From Jeotgalicoccus sp036782755 (GTDB lineage: Bacteria > Bacillota > Bacilli > Staphylococcales > Salinicoccaceae), in NCBI GenBank assembly GCA_036782755.1, contig DAIPYL010000003.1, positions 1-64,000 on the forward strand: a DNA stretch of 64,000 nt, read 5' to 3'. Both the position numbers and the translations under genes were made by a program. Each line of letters starts with the position of its first letter. The first letter of the stretch is position 1. Below the pieces are notes generated by a model, which had not been told where the DNA came from, did not search any database, and saw only the letters and a program-made list of their open reading frames with translations. Shown here in pieces: positions 50,297 through 58,063 of this stretch.

Positions 50297-51878
50297 AGTA
50301 ATCGTACTCGACCCTGTCAGCCAGGATGGCATACAGGCAATAATTGATAATGACAACTTCAGCGTTACGCGCCAGGAAGGTTTATCGGAGTCGCAGATTG
50401 TCGATATCATTCATGATTTCGATGCTGTGATTGTCCGCAGCCAGACTAAAATTACAGAACGTATTATCCAGCATGCGAAAAAGCTCAAGATGATTGCACG
50501 TGCAGGTGTCGGCGTCGATAATATCGATATCGATGCAGCGACAAAACACGGCGTCATCGTCGTCAACGCTCCTGAAGGAAATACTATTTCAGCAACGGAA
50601 CATACGATGGCAATGATGCTGACGATGGCACGCGATATTCCGGAAGCATATAAAGAGCTGACTGAAGGAGAATGGAACCGCAGCGCTCATAAAGGGGTCG
50701 AACTTTACGGTAAAACTCTCGGTATTATCGGCGCGGGTAAAATCGGTTTCGGTGTCGCCAGACGTGCTAAGAGTTTCGGCATGAAGATTGTCGCATTCGA
50801 TCCATACTTATCAGATGAAAAAGCACGTGACAATGAGATTATTAAAATGGAAGTGGATGAAGTCGCTGCTGCTGCAGATTTCATTACAGTGCATACACCT
50901 CTGACGCCGCAGACAAAAGGAATCGTCGGCGCGGACTTCTTTAAGAAGTGTAAAAAAGAAGGCGTCTACCTGATTAACGTTGCGCGCGGCGGCATCATCG
51001 ATGAAGATGATTTACTTGAAGCACTCGATGCAGGAATCGTTAAAGGCGCAGCTCTCGACGTGTTCGTTACAGAACCGCCGGAAAACACTGCACTTCTGAC
51101 ACACCGGCGCACTGTTGTGACACCTCACCTTGGTGCCTCTACAGCAGAAGCGCAGGAAAAAGTTGCAGTCAGTGTTGCGAAGGAAATTATCGAGTATTTT
51201 GAAGACAACAAAATTACGCATGCGGTCAACGCACCGCGCGTGAGCGATTCTGTTGCCGAAGAGTTAAAACCGTATATGTCTATCGTGAAACACTTGGGAC
51301 AATTCGGCATTCAGCTGCTGGATAACCCGCCTCAAGAAGTAAAAATTAAATACCACGGCGATATCGCAGTAGACGATACAAGTATTTTAACGCGTACATT
51401 CGTTACTAATATGCTGAAACCTCACTTCGGTGATGAAGTAAATATTATTAACGCGCTGTACTACTTAAATGAACGCGATGTGACTTACAAAGTTGAGAAA
51501 AAAGCTAAAGCAGACGGCTATACGAACTACCTTGAAGTCGAACTGATTAATGATAGCGAACACGTCACACTCGGTGCATCGACTATTCCGGGATACGGCG
51601 AACGTCTCGTTAAAATCAATGAATACCCGATTGACTTCAGACCTGAAGAGAATATACTCATTATTGAGCATACAGACCGTCCAGGCATCATCGGGCAACT
51701 TGGCGCACTGCTTGGCGAGGATTCAGTAAACATCGCTTCCATGCAGCTCGCACGCCTGTCCAGAGAAGGCGACGCAATGGTTCTCTTCACGCTGGACAAT
51801 AAGGTTGCTGAACAAACACACGAAAAAATTAAAGATATAATGAATATCCATAAAGTTCATACGATTAAACTTGGATAA
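50283..51878 (+). CDS. serA: D-3-phosphoglycerate dehydrogenase
   Basis: The 531-residue enzyme has the long form of SerA. The order is a substrate/NAD domain (RAGVGVDNIDIDAATKHGV near residue 74, GIIGAGKIGFGVARRA near 145, catalytic Arg/Glu/His through HLGAST near 281), an intervening domain and a C-terminal ACT domain (IIEHTDRPGIIGQLGALLGE near 460). It oxidises 3-phosphoglycerate, the first step of serine synthesis, and the ACT domain suggests feedback control. Its start lies inside the aminotransferase gene. Confidence 0.96.
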   Translation: MTKHKVIVLDPVSQDGIQAIIDNDNFSVTRQEGLSESQIVDIIHDFDAVIVRSQTKITERIIQHAKKLKMIARAGVGVDNIDIDAATKHGVIVVNAPEGNTISATEHTMAMMLTMARDIPEAYKELTEGEWNRSAHKGVELYGKTLGIIGAGKIGFGVARRAKSFGMKIVAFDPYLSDEKARDNEIIKMEVDEVAAAADFITVHTPLTPQTKGIVGADFFKKCKKEGVYLINVARGGIIDEDDLLEALDAGIVKGAALDVFVTEPPENTALLTHRRTVVTPHLGASTAEAQEKVAVSVAKEIIEYFEDNKITHAVNAPRVSDSVAEELKPYMSIVKHLGQFGIQLLDNPPQEVKIKYHGDIAVDDTSILTRTFVTNMLKPHFGDEVNIINALYYLNERDVTYKVEKKAKADGYTNYLEVELINDSEHVTLGASTIPGYGERLVKINEYPIDFRPEENILIIEHTDRPGIIGQLGALLGEDSVNIASMQLARLSREGDAMVLFTLDNKVAEQTHEKIKDIMNIHKVHTIKLG

Positions 51879-51921
51879 AGATTAAAACCATAAGATTTGG
51901 ACATAACTCCATCCTGTAAAT

Positions 51922-51982
51922 AAAAAAGTGCACTTGCTTTCCATGGGCATCGCGTGAGCCTAGGAGTCAAGTGCCTTTTTTA
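51922..51982 (+). terminator. Terminator with Bacillales-type repeat core
   Basis: GCACTTG (51930-51936) pairs with CAAGTGC (51968-51974), followed by CTTTTTTAT. The loop reads CTTTCCATGGGCATCGCGTGAGCCT, of which similar versions (CTTTCC...GGGC...AGCCTC) recur between genes in Bacillales. Confidence 0.75.
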
Positions 51983-52014
51983 TATGTTTTTTATCGACTT
52001 AATTTCTGCATATT

Positions 52015-52053
52015 AAATGCACCTGAATCCAGGGAATCAGGTGCATTCTTTTT
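52015..52053. terminator. Terminator of the large HAD gene
   Basis: AATGCACCTGA and TCAGGTGCATT flank a ten-base loop with TTCTTTTT on the plus strand and TTTAAT on the minus strand. Confidence 0.8.
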
Positions 52054-52059
52054 CATCTC

Positions 52060-53172
52060 CTATTTAGCAAGCTGCTCTACGAGTTCTGGTACTCCGAGCA
52101 CATCTTTCAGCATCTGCTCTTTCGGCACGTCCAGTTCTTCAAACGTACTGATAATGTCGTCACCTGTCAGTCCCGTCAGCGTCGCAATAAATGTTGCTCC
52201 GATTTTATCCGCACAGTAAAAATCTGCTACGGAATCTCCGACGATAAAGATCTGTTCATCGCTTTCATTTCTGCCGTTTACCGCTGCATCAAACAGTGCA
52301 TCGTTTTGCACGTACAAGCTCCATAAATAACTGAACGGATGCGGTTTTGTCAGTGCATGCCGTGCATTGCTGCGACCTTCGGCATCCATAACTTCACTTG
52401 CAGTTGAAATACGGCGCTCATCGAATACTTCAATCAGCCCGTCTTCTTCAAAGGGCAAGAGTGTTTCCTGTCTCGGTCTGCCTGTTGCCACACCTATCGT
52501 ATATCCTTTATCCTTCAAGCTGTTCAGCATCTCTTTAATCGATGCCGTATCAACAATCCATTCTTCATCGTAGATAAATCCTGTTTTCTCGAGTTCCTCT
52601 GCTGCTCTGCCTGTATCCGCTTCGACAAGTTCACTGCCCAAATACCATTCCTGGTATTTATAACGCCCCTGTTCCCAGATAGGCCCGTACATTCTGAAGA
52701 CGTTCGAATCTTTCAGATTTTGAAGTGTTCCGGCATACTCGATTAATGCATTGTAAATTTCATCTTTAGTGAAAGTTTCCCGGGAAATAAATTCAAGTAC
52801 TGCTTCCGGATTTACCGTTACCTCACCGAGCATATCCCCGACTTCGTTTAAGTTAGTTATATCGATATCAGCCAGGTTTAGTTTTTCCTCTTTCAGTATG
52901 TCTATGTACAATATTGCGAAAGTGATAAACAGCATATCCCAGTTGGAATTCAATCCTGCTTCTTTAAAGCGTTTAAGTACGCGGTCATCAGCAAATATTG
53001 TGCTGCGGATTCTACTGATTTCTTCATTTGTATAATCCGTTCTGAACTTGCGCCCATCCAGATTTAAATAACGCGGACTGTACAGTAATTCCTCTACTGT
53101 CAGTGCAGATACATCAAAACATCTCTCTTCACTTAAGAACACACCGTCAACATCAAACAGAATCGTTGTCAT
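52060..53172 (-). CDS. Large HAD-superfamily hydrolase
   Basis: ATG 53172 (370 residues) is used because GGAG lies about nine bases before it. Motif I LFDVDGVFLSEE is at residues 5-16, motif II VATGRPRQET near 220 and motif IV VGDSVADFYCADKIGA near 318. The cap inserted after motif I is unusually large and helical (about 190 residues). The organisation resembles a staphylococcal HAD protein of unknown substrate. A phosphoserine phosphatase role is tempting beside serA but not supported by the opposite strand. Confidence 0.82.
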   Translation of the reverse strand: MTTILFDVDGVFLSEERCFDVSALTVEELLYSPRYLNLDGRKFRTDYTNEEISRIRSTIFADDRVLKRFKEAGLNSNWDMLFITFAILYIDILKEEKLNLADIDITNLNEVGDMLGEVTVNPEAVLEFISRETFTKDEIYNALIEYAGTLQNLKDSNVFRMYGPIWEQGRYKYQEWYLGSELVEADTGRAAEELEKTGFIYDEEWIVDTASIKEMLNSLKDKGYTIGVATGRPRQETLLPFEEDGLIEVFDERRISTASEVMDAEGRSNARHALTKPHPFSYLWSLYVQNDALFDAAVNGRNESDEQIFIVGDSVADFYCADKIGATFIATLTGLTGDDIISTFEELDVPKEQMLKDVLGVPELVEQLAK

Positions 53173-53400
53173 GAGAACACTCCAGTAAATTTTTTTATAT
53201 TGCCAGTTTCTCACACCGTTTTCATCTTGTCGAGTATTTATACAAATTTTCAGGCAACTTGAACTTTTTCGCCATAAATGAATAATGTGTTTTAAATTGC
53301 GGTAATTTGTAATATGATAAATAATAGATTGTAAATCTATTGCTCAGTTGATTAAGGAAAAGTAAAGTTTGTAAATTAAATATTATATGGAGGACTCTTT

Positions 53401-55068
53401 ATGTCTCTTAGTCCAATGGAAGTTATCTTCATGTTCGTCGGAGGACTTGGTATCTTCCTGTACGGTATTAAACAGATGGGTGACGGCCTGCAGGCAGCTG
53501 CCGGCGACCGTTTGCGAGATATTTTAAACCGCATGACATCCAATCCTGTCAGAGGTGTAGTCGCAGGTATTATTGTGACTGTCTTAATTCAAAGCAGCTC
53601 GGGCGCCACTGCCATTACTATCGGTTTAGTAAGTGCAGGTTTCCTGTCACTCAGACAGGCAATCGGTGTTATTTTAGGTGCCAACATCGGTACCACGGTT
53701 ACAGCATTTATAATTGGTCTGGACATCGGTGCGTATTCGCTGCCGATTCTCGCCGTAGGTTCGTTTATGCTGTTTTTCTTTAAATCCAATCAGATTATTA
53801 ATGTTGGTAGAGTCCTTTTCGGATTCGGGGCGTTATTTTACGGTCTCGAATTAATGGGTGACGGTGTCGGACCGCTTGCCGACCTCGAATACTTCCAGAA
53901 TATGATGCTTGCCATGAGTGATAACTCGTTTCTTGGTCTTGCTGTCGGTATTATCCTGACAGTTATAGTCCAGAGTTCAAGTGCAACTATTGCCATACTT
54001 CAGAATTTCTATGCCAACGGTATGGTTGATCTGCAGGCAGCATTACCGATTCTGCTCGGCGACAATATCGGTACAACGATTACTGCTATACTAGCAGCGC
54101 TTGCCGGTTCAATTGCCGCAAAACGTGCAGCATTGGTGCATGTTACATTTAATATCATCGGTGCAGCGATATTTATGATACTGATGCCTTTATTCGTTAT
54201 CTATGTCGGATATCTCGAAGAAGTTCTCAGTCTGAACAAACCGATGACTATCGCTTTCGCTCATGGTTCATACAATATTATCAATACATTGATTCACCTG
54301 CCGTTCGTCGGCGCACTTGCGTGGCTGGTTGTTAAAATTGTCCCCGGCCGTGATTTCTCTGAAGATTTCACGCCGAAACATTTAGACCCGCTCTTATTAA
54401 AACAGTCACCTTCAATTGCAATTCAGGGTGCACAGAGCGAAGTTAAAAACCTTGGCGAACTTGTTCTGAGTACATTACAGGATGCACGTCAGTACAGCGA
54501 TAAGCAGGATGCCAAACTCTTCAAGCAAATCGAAGATAAAGTGAATGTTTCTGCTACGCTTCAGGATGCCATCCGCGCATATCTGCTCGATGCATCGAAA
54601 CATGAAATTTCACAACATGACACTGAACGTGTCAGCACGCTGCTTGAAGTATCCCGTATACTTCTTAAAGTAAGCTCACAGGCTAAAAACCTCGCTGATC
54701 AGTATCATCACAAGTATGAAAACAATGTTCAACTGTCAGACGAAGCTAAAGAAGGTCTGGAAGATCTGTACAGACACGTCTACGAATCGTTCACAATGGC
54801 AATTGATACGCTTGATGTTTACAATCCCCAGGCGCTTCAACAGGTGATCCGACTCAGCCAGAAATCTCATAGAATTGAAAACAAACTCCGCAAAGAACAC
54901 ATTAAACGTCTTTCAAGAGGCGAATGTTCAACGGACGGCGGTTCACTTTATGTTGAACTGATCAGTAATATGGAACGTATCGGCTATAACGCACGAAACA
55001 TTACAGAGACAAACTTAAATAACGTATCATCAGATGATTTCAGTGATGAATTCACTGTTTACGACTGA
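53401..55068 (+). CDS. Na/Pi-cotransporter with C-terminal PhoU-like domain
   Basis: The 555-residue protein has eight or nine membrane segments holding the two inverted-repeat motifs typical of NptA/PNaS: VLIQSSSGATAITIGLVSAG near residue 62 and VIVQSSSATIAILQNFYANG near 193. Each is followed by GANIGTTVTA or GDNIGTTITA. The C-terminal 200 residues are helical and PhoU-like. It should import phosphate with sodium. ATG follows TGGAGG. It has its own terminator and is probably monocistronic. Confidence 0.92.
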   Translation: MSLSPMEVIFMFVGGLGIFLYGIKQMGDGLQAAAGDRLRDILNRMTSNPVRGVVAGIIVTVLIQSSSGATAITIGLVSAGFLSLRQAIGVILGANIGTTVTAFIIGLDIGAYSLPILAVGSFMLFFFKSNQIINVGRVLFGFGALFYGLELMGDGVGPLADLEYFQNMMLAMSDNSFLGLAVGIILTVIVQSSSATIAILQNFYANGMVDLQAALPILLGDNIGTTITAILAALAGSIAAKRAALVHVTFNIIGAAIFMILMPLFVIYVGYLEEVLSLNKPMTIAFAHGSYNIINTLIHLPFVGALAWLVVKIVPGRDFSEDFTPKHLDPLLLKQSPSIAIQGAQSEVKNLGELVLSTLQDARQYSDKQDAKLFKQIEDKVNVSATLQDAIRAYLLDASKHEISQHDTERVSTLLEVSRILLKVSSQAKNLADQYHHKYENNVQLSDEAKEGLEDLYRHVYESFTMAIDTLDVYNPQALQQVIRLSQKSHRIENKLRKEHIKRLSRGECSTDGGSLYVELISNMERIGYNARNITETNLNNVSSDDFSDEFTVYD

Positions 55069-55074
55069 TAATAT

Positions 55075-55110
55075 AAAAAGCTCCGGGAAATTATTCCCGG
55101 AGCTTTTTTC
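55075..55110. terminator. Bidirectional terminator
   Basis: AAAAAGCTCCGGGAA and TTCCCGGAGCTTTTTT between the convergent phosphate transporter and glnA genes. Confidence 0.95.
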
Positions 55111-55112
55111 TT

Positions 55113-56450
55113 TTAATATTTATCCATGTAGTGATTAAGTTCCCACTCAGAAACAGCTGCGCGGTAGTCTTCCCACTCCAGCATTTTGTGTTCATAAAAC
55201 GCTTTGAAAATATGGCTGCCGAGCGCTTCTTTTGAAAGTTCACTGTCACGCAGCACTTTTAATGCGTTGTACAGTGTCGACGGCAGGTCTTCCACGCCGT
55301 GTGTATTACGTTCTTCTCTCGTCAGTTCATACAGGTTTAAATCGATTGATTCCTGCAGCTCAAGCTTGTTTTTAATGCCATCCAGCCCGGCTTTTAAAAT
55401 GACTGCCAGTGCCAGATACGGATTCGCTGATGGATCGACAGAACGAACTTCCACACGTGTTGATAATCCGCGTGAAGAAGGGATTCTCATCAATGGCGAG
55501 CGGTTCTTTTTACTCCAGGCGATGTAGCTTGGTGCTTCGTAACCCGGCACCAGACGCTTATACGAGTTCACCAGCGGATTCGTTACCGCAGTAAAGCCGC
55601 GGACGTGTTTCAGTACACCTGCCATAAAGTATTTCATATCCTCACTTAAGCCATCTTCTGCAGACTCATCAAAGAATGCATTTTCTTTTCCTTTAAAGAG
55701 CGATACGTTAAAGTGCATGCCGTTGCCGTTAATGCCAAACAGCGGTTTCGGCATAAATGTTGCATGCAGATTATGTTTTCTTGCAACTGTTTTCACGATG
55801 AGTTTAAATGTCTGAATGCTGTCGCATGCAGTGACTGCATCTGCATATTTAAAATCAATTTCATGCTGTCCTTCAGCCACTTCGTGGTGTGATGCTTCAA
55901 TATCAAAACCCATGTCTTCAAGTTCAATAACAATTTCCCGTCGGCAGTTTTCGCCTGTATCAGTCGGCGCCAAATCAAAATATCCGCCCTGGTCATTTAA
56001 GACAGTAGTCGGTTTGCCCCGCTCATCCAGTTTGAACAGAAAGAATTCGGGCTCCGGTCCAAGATTGAAAGAAGTATAGCCCATCTCTTCCATTTCTTTC
56101 AGAACATTTTTCAGGTTCGTTCTGGGGTCTCCTTCAAATGGTGTACCGTCAATTTTGTAAACGTCGCAAATCAGACGTGCCACTTTGTCGCCGCGTGATG
56201 TTGACCATGGAAAGACTGTCCACGTGTTTAAATCCGGAACAAGATACATATCCGATTCTTCAATGCGCGTAAATCCTTCAATTGAAGAACCGTCAAACAT
56301 CATTTGTCCGTCGAGCGCTTTATCAAGCTGACTGAAAGGGACTTCCACATTTTTAATCGTGCCGAGAATATCCGAAAACTGCAGACGGATAAACCTTACG
56401 TTCTGTTCCTGTGCAATACTGATAATTTTTTCTCTGGTTAAACTTTCCAT
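55113..56450 (-). CDS. glnA: Glutamine synthetase type I
   Basis: The 445-residue enzyme has MFDGSSIEGFTRIEESDMYL near residue 50, GPEPEFFLFKLDE near 132, the ATP-binding motif region FMPKPLFGINGNGMHFN near 230 and NRSPLMRIPSSRGLSTRVE near 317. Length is that of GSI-alpha of Firmicutes, without the adenylylation insert. It condenses glutamate and ammonia. Unlike Bacillus and S. aureus, no glnR lies upstream; an NSS transporter is there instead and glnA has its own promoter. Confidence 0.96.
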   Translation of the reverse strand: MESLTREKIISIAQEQNVRFIRLQFSDILGTIKNVEVPFSQLDKALDGQMMFDGSSIEGFTRIEESDMYLVPDLNTWTVFPWSTSRGDKVARLICDVYKIDGTPFEGDPRTNLKNVLKEMEEMGYTSFNLGPEPEFFLFKLDERGKPTTVLNDQGGYFDLAPTDTGENCRREIVIELEDMGFDIEASHHEVAEGQHEIDFKYADAVTACDSIQTFKLIVKTVARKHNLHATFMPKPLFGINGNGMHFNVSLFKGKENAFFDESAEDGLSEDMKYFMAGVLKHVRGFTAVTNPLVNSYKRLVPGYEAPSYIAWSKKNRSPLMRIPSSRGLSTRVEVRSVDPSANPYLALAVILKAGLDGIKNKLELQESIDLNLYELTREERNTHGVEDLPSTLYNALKVLRDSELSKEALGSHIFKAFYEHKMLEWEDYRAAVSEWELNHYMDKY

Positions 56451-56498
56451 GACCCACGCCCTTAATCTTTATTTATAATACTGATGCTGAAAAACTCA

Positions 56499-56534
56499 TG
56501 TAAGAATATTACCACACGCATATTTCACACGCAA
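56499..56534 (-). promoter_or_regulatory. glnA promoter with a possible GlnR-like dyad
   Basis: On the minus strand TTGCGT (56529-56534) and TAATAT (56506-56511) are 17 bases apart. TGTGG-N8-TTACA overlaps the -10 (56499-56516) and faintly resembles a GlnR box (TGTNA-N7-TNACA), but one key base and the spacing differ. Confidence 0.5.
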
Positions 56535-56555
56535 TCGGGAATTTTCTTAAAATTA

Positions 56556-56594
56556 AAAAAGGTGGAGATCCGCTACTTGGATCTCCACCTTTTA
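56556..56594. terminator. Terminator of the NSS transporter gene
   Basis: AAAAAAGGTGGAGATCC and GGATCTCCACCTTTT form a perfect long stem. Confidence 0.92.
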
Positions 56595-56598
56595 AAGC

Positions 56599-57945
56599 TT
56601 AAAAGACACTAATGATATTCATAATAAAGACGAACAGAATAATTGCCGGCAGAATAAATCTGAGCATAAATATCCACGCTTTAAATATCATAAATGAACT
56701 GGTGTTTTTCTCAACATTAAGCTGCTCCATCGTAATACGCTTATCTAAAATATAGCCGACAAAAATAGATGAGAACAATGCACCGGCAGGAAGGAGTATG
56801 TTCGATACGAGGAAGTCCACGTTATCGAATATCGTTCCCGCGAAGAATTGAACGTCGTTCAGTACACCTTCTGATAATGCGGAAGGAATACCGATTGCAA
56901 AAATAATAATTGCATAAATGTAAGTTGTTTTTTTACGTTTCGACTGATTTCCTTTAACCGTGTTGGCAACGTTAATTTCAATCATAGAGAATGCGGATGT
57001 CAGCGTTGCAAATAAGAATGCAAGCAGGAACATCAGATAGAACACAATTCCAAACGGTATGGCGTTAAATATTTCAGGCAGGACGATAAATACAAGTCCC
57101 GGTCCTTCAACACTCTGCATGCCGAATGAAGCAATTGCCGGGAAAATCGCAAGTCCGACCATGACAGAAACTGCAATGTTCATCAGCACGATATACCCTG
57201 CAGATTTCGGCAGATTCTGATCTGCTTTTAAGTAGGATGCGTAAGTCATCATCTGAGTAATTCCGACGCTGAGCGCGAAGAATGACTGTCCAAGTGCGAA
57301 CATTACTCCGTTTGCACTGAGTTCACTGAAGTCCGGTGTCAGGAAGTATTTAACCCCTTCAAATGCATTAGGCAGTGACAGCGAACGGATAATAATGAAC
57401 AGGAACAGAATGAACAGCATCGGCATCATAATTTTAGATGCACGTTCCAGTCCTTTCTGTATGCCCTGTGCAACGACAAATGCCGTAATCGCAATGAACA
57501 CACCCTGAGCAGCAATAACGTATACCGGGTTCGTAATAATATCTCCGAGCATCGTCGTGTAGTCGTTAACAGAATAAAGATTTAAGAGATCCATAAGGGC
57601 AATCAGCAGATAAATTAATATCCAGCCTCCGATCACACTGTAAAACGACAGGAGCAGCATCGTTCCGAAGTGACCGATCCAGCCGAAAATCCTTAAGCTC
57701 TTTTTACCGCTCAAGTATTCGAAACCGTCAATCGGATTTTTTCCGGACGCGCGCCCGATAACGAATTCACTGATTAACAGCGGCAAACCGATAAGAATGG
57801 TAAATAGCAGAAAAACGAATAAAAATGCGCCGCCGCCGTGTTCAGCAGTCATGTAAGGAAAGCGCCATACTGCGCCTAAACCTATAGCAGATCCTGCTGC
57901 AGCCAATATAAAACCTAATTTTGAGTTCCAGTTATTTTCGGACAA
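56599..57945 (-). CDS. Neurotransmitter:sodium symporter (NSS/SNF) family amino acid transporter
   Basis: The 448-residue protein starts at TTG with GAGGTAAT as ribosome binding site. It has about eleven to twelve helices. The NSS sodium and substrate motif LGFILAAAGSAIGLGAVWRFPY is at residues 10-31 (partly quoted), with GGGAFLF near 37. FFALSVGITQMMTYASYL near 225 is the second sodium region. Relatives such as LeuT carry amino acids. The substrate is unknown; it is separated from glnA by a terminator. Confidence 0.92.
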   Translation of the reverse strand: MSENNWNSKLGFILAAAGSAIGLGAVWRFPYMTAEHGGGAFLFVFLLFTILIGLPLLISEFVIGRASGKNPIDGFEYLSGKKSLRIFGWIGHFGTMLLLSFYSVIGGWILIYLLIALMDLLNLYSVNDYTTMLGDIITNPVYVIAAQGVFIAITAFVVAQGIQKGLERASKIMMPMLFILFLFIIIRSLSLPNAFEGVKYFLTPDFSELSANGVMFALGQSFFALSVGITQMMTYASYLKADQNLPKSAGYIVLMNIAVSVMVGLAIFPAIASFGMQSVEGPGLVFIVLPEIFNAIPFGIVFYLMFLLAFLFATLTSAFSMIEINVANTVKGNQSKRKKTTYIYAIIIFAIGIPSALSEGVLNDVQFFAGTIFDNVDFLVSNILLPAGALFSSIFVGYILDKRITMEQLNVEKNTSSFMIFKAWIFMLRFILPAIILFVFIMNIISVF

Positions 57946-58008
57946 AATATTACCTCTTTTCCATTATCAATGTTGGTAGTTTACCACACTAAAGAGAATT
58001 TTTATATA

Positions 58009-58042
58009 TTAAAAAAACCGGAAGAGCGGACTCTTCCGGTTT
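58009..58042 (-). terminator. Terminator of the formate dehydrogenase-like operon
   Basis: ACCGGAAGAG-CGGA-CTCTTCCGGT followed by TTTTTTT on the minus strand, just after the FdhF-like stop. Confidence 0.92.
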
Positions 58043-58063
58043 TTCTTTATAATATTCTGAATT

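Noticed and set aside
52060..53172. Phosphoserine phosphatase completing the serine pathway
   Set aside because: Although a HAD protein is next to serA, it is on the other strand, has a very large cap and lacks SerB signatures.
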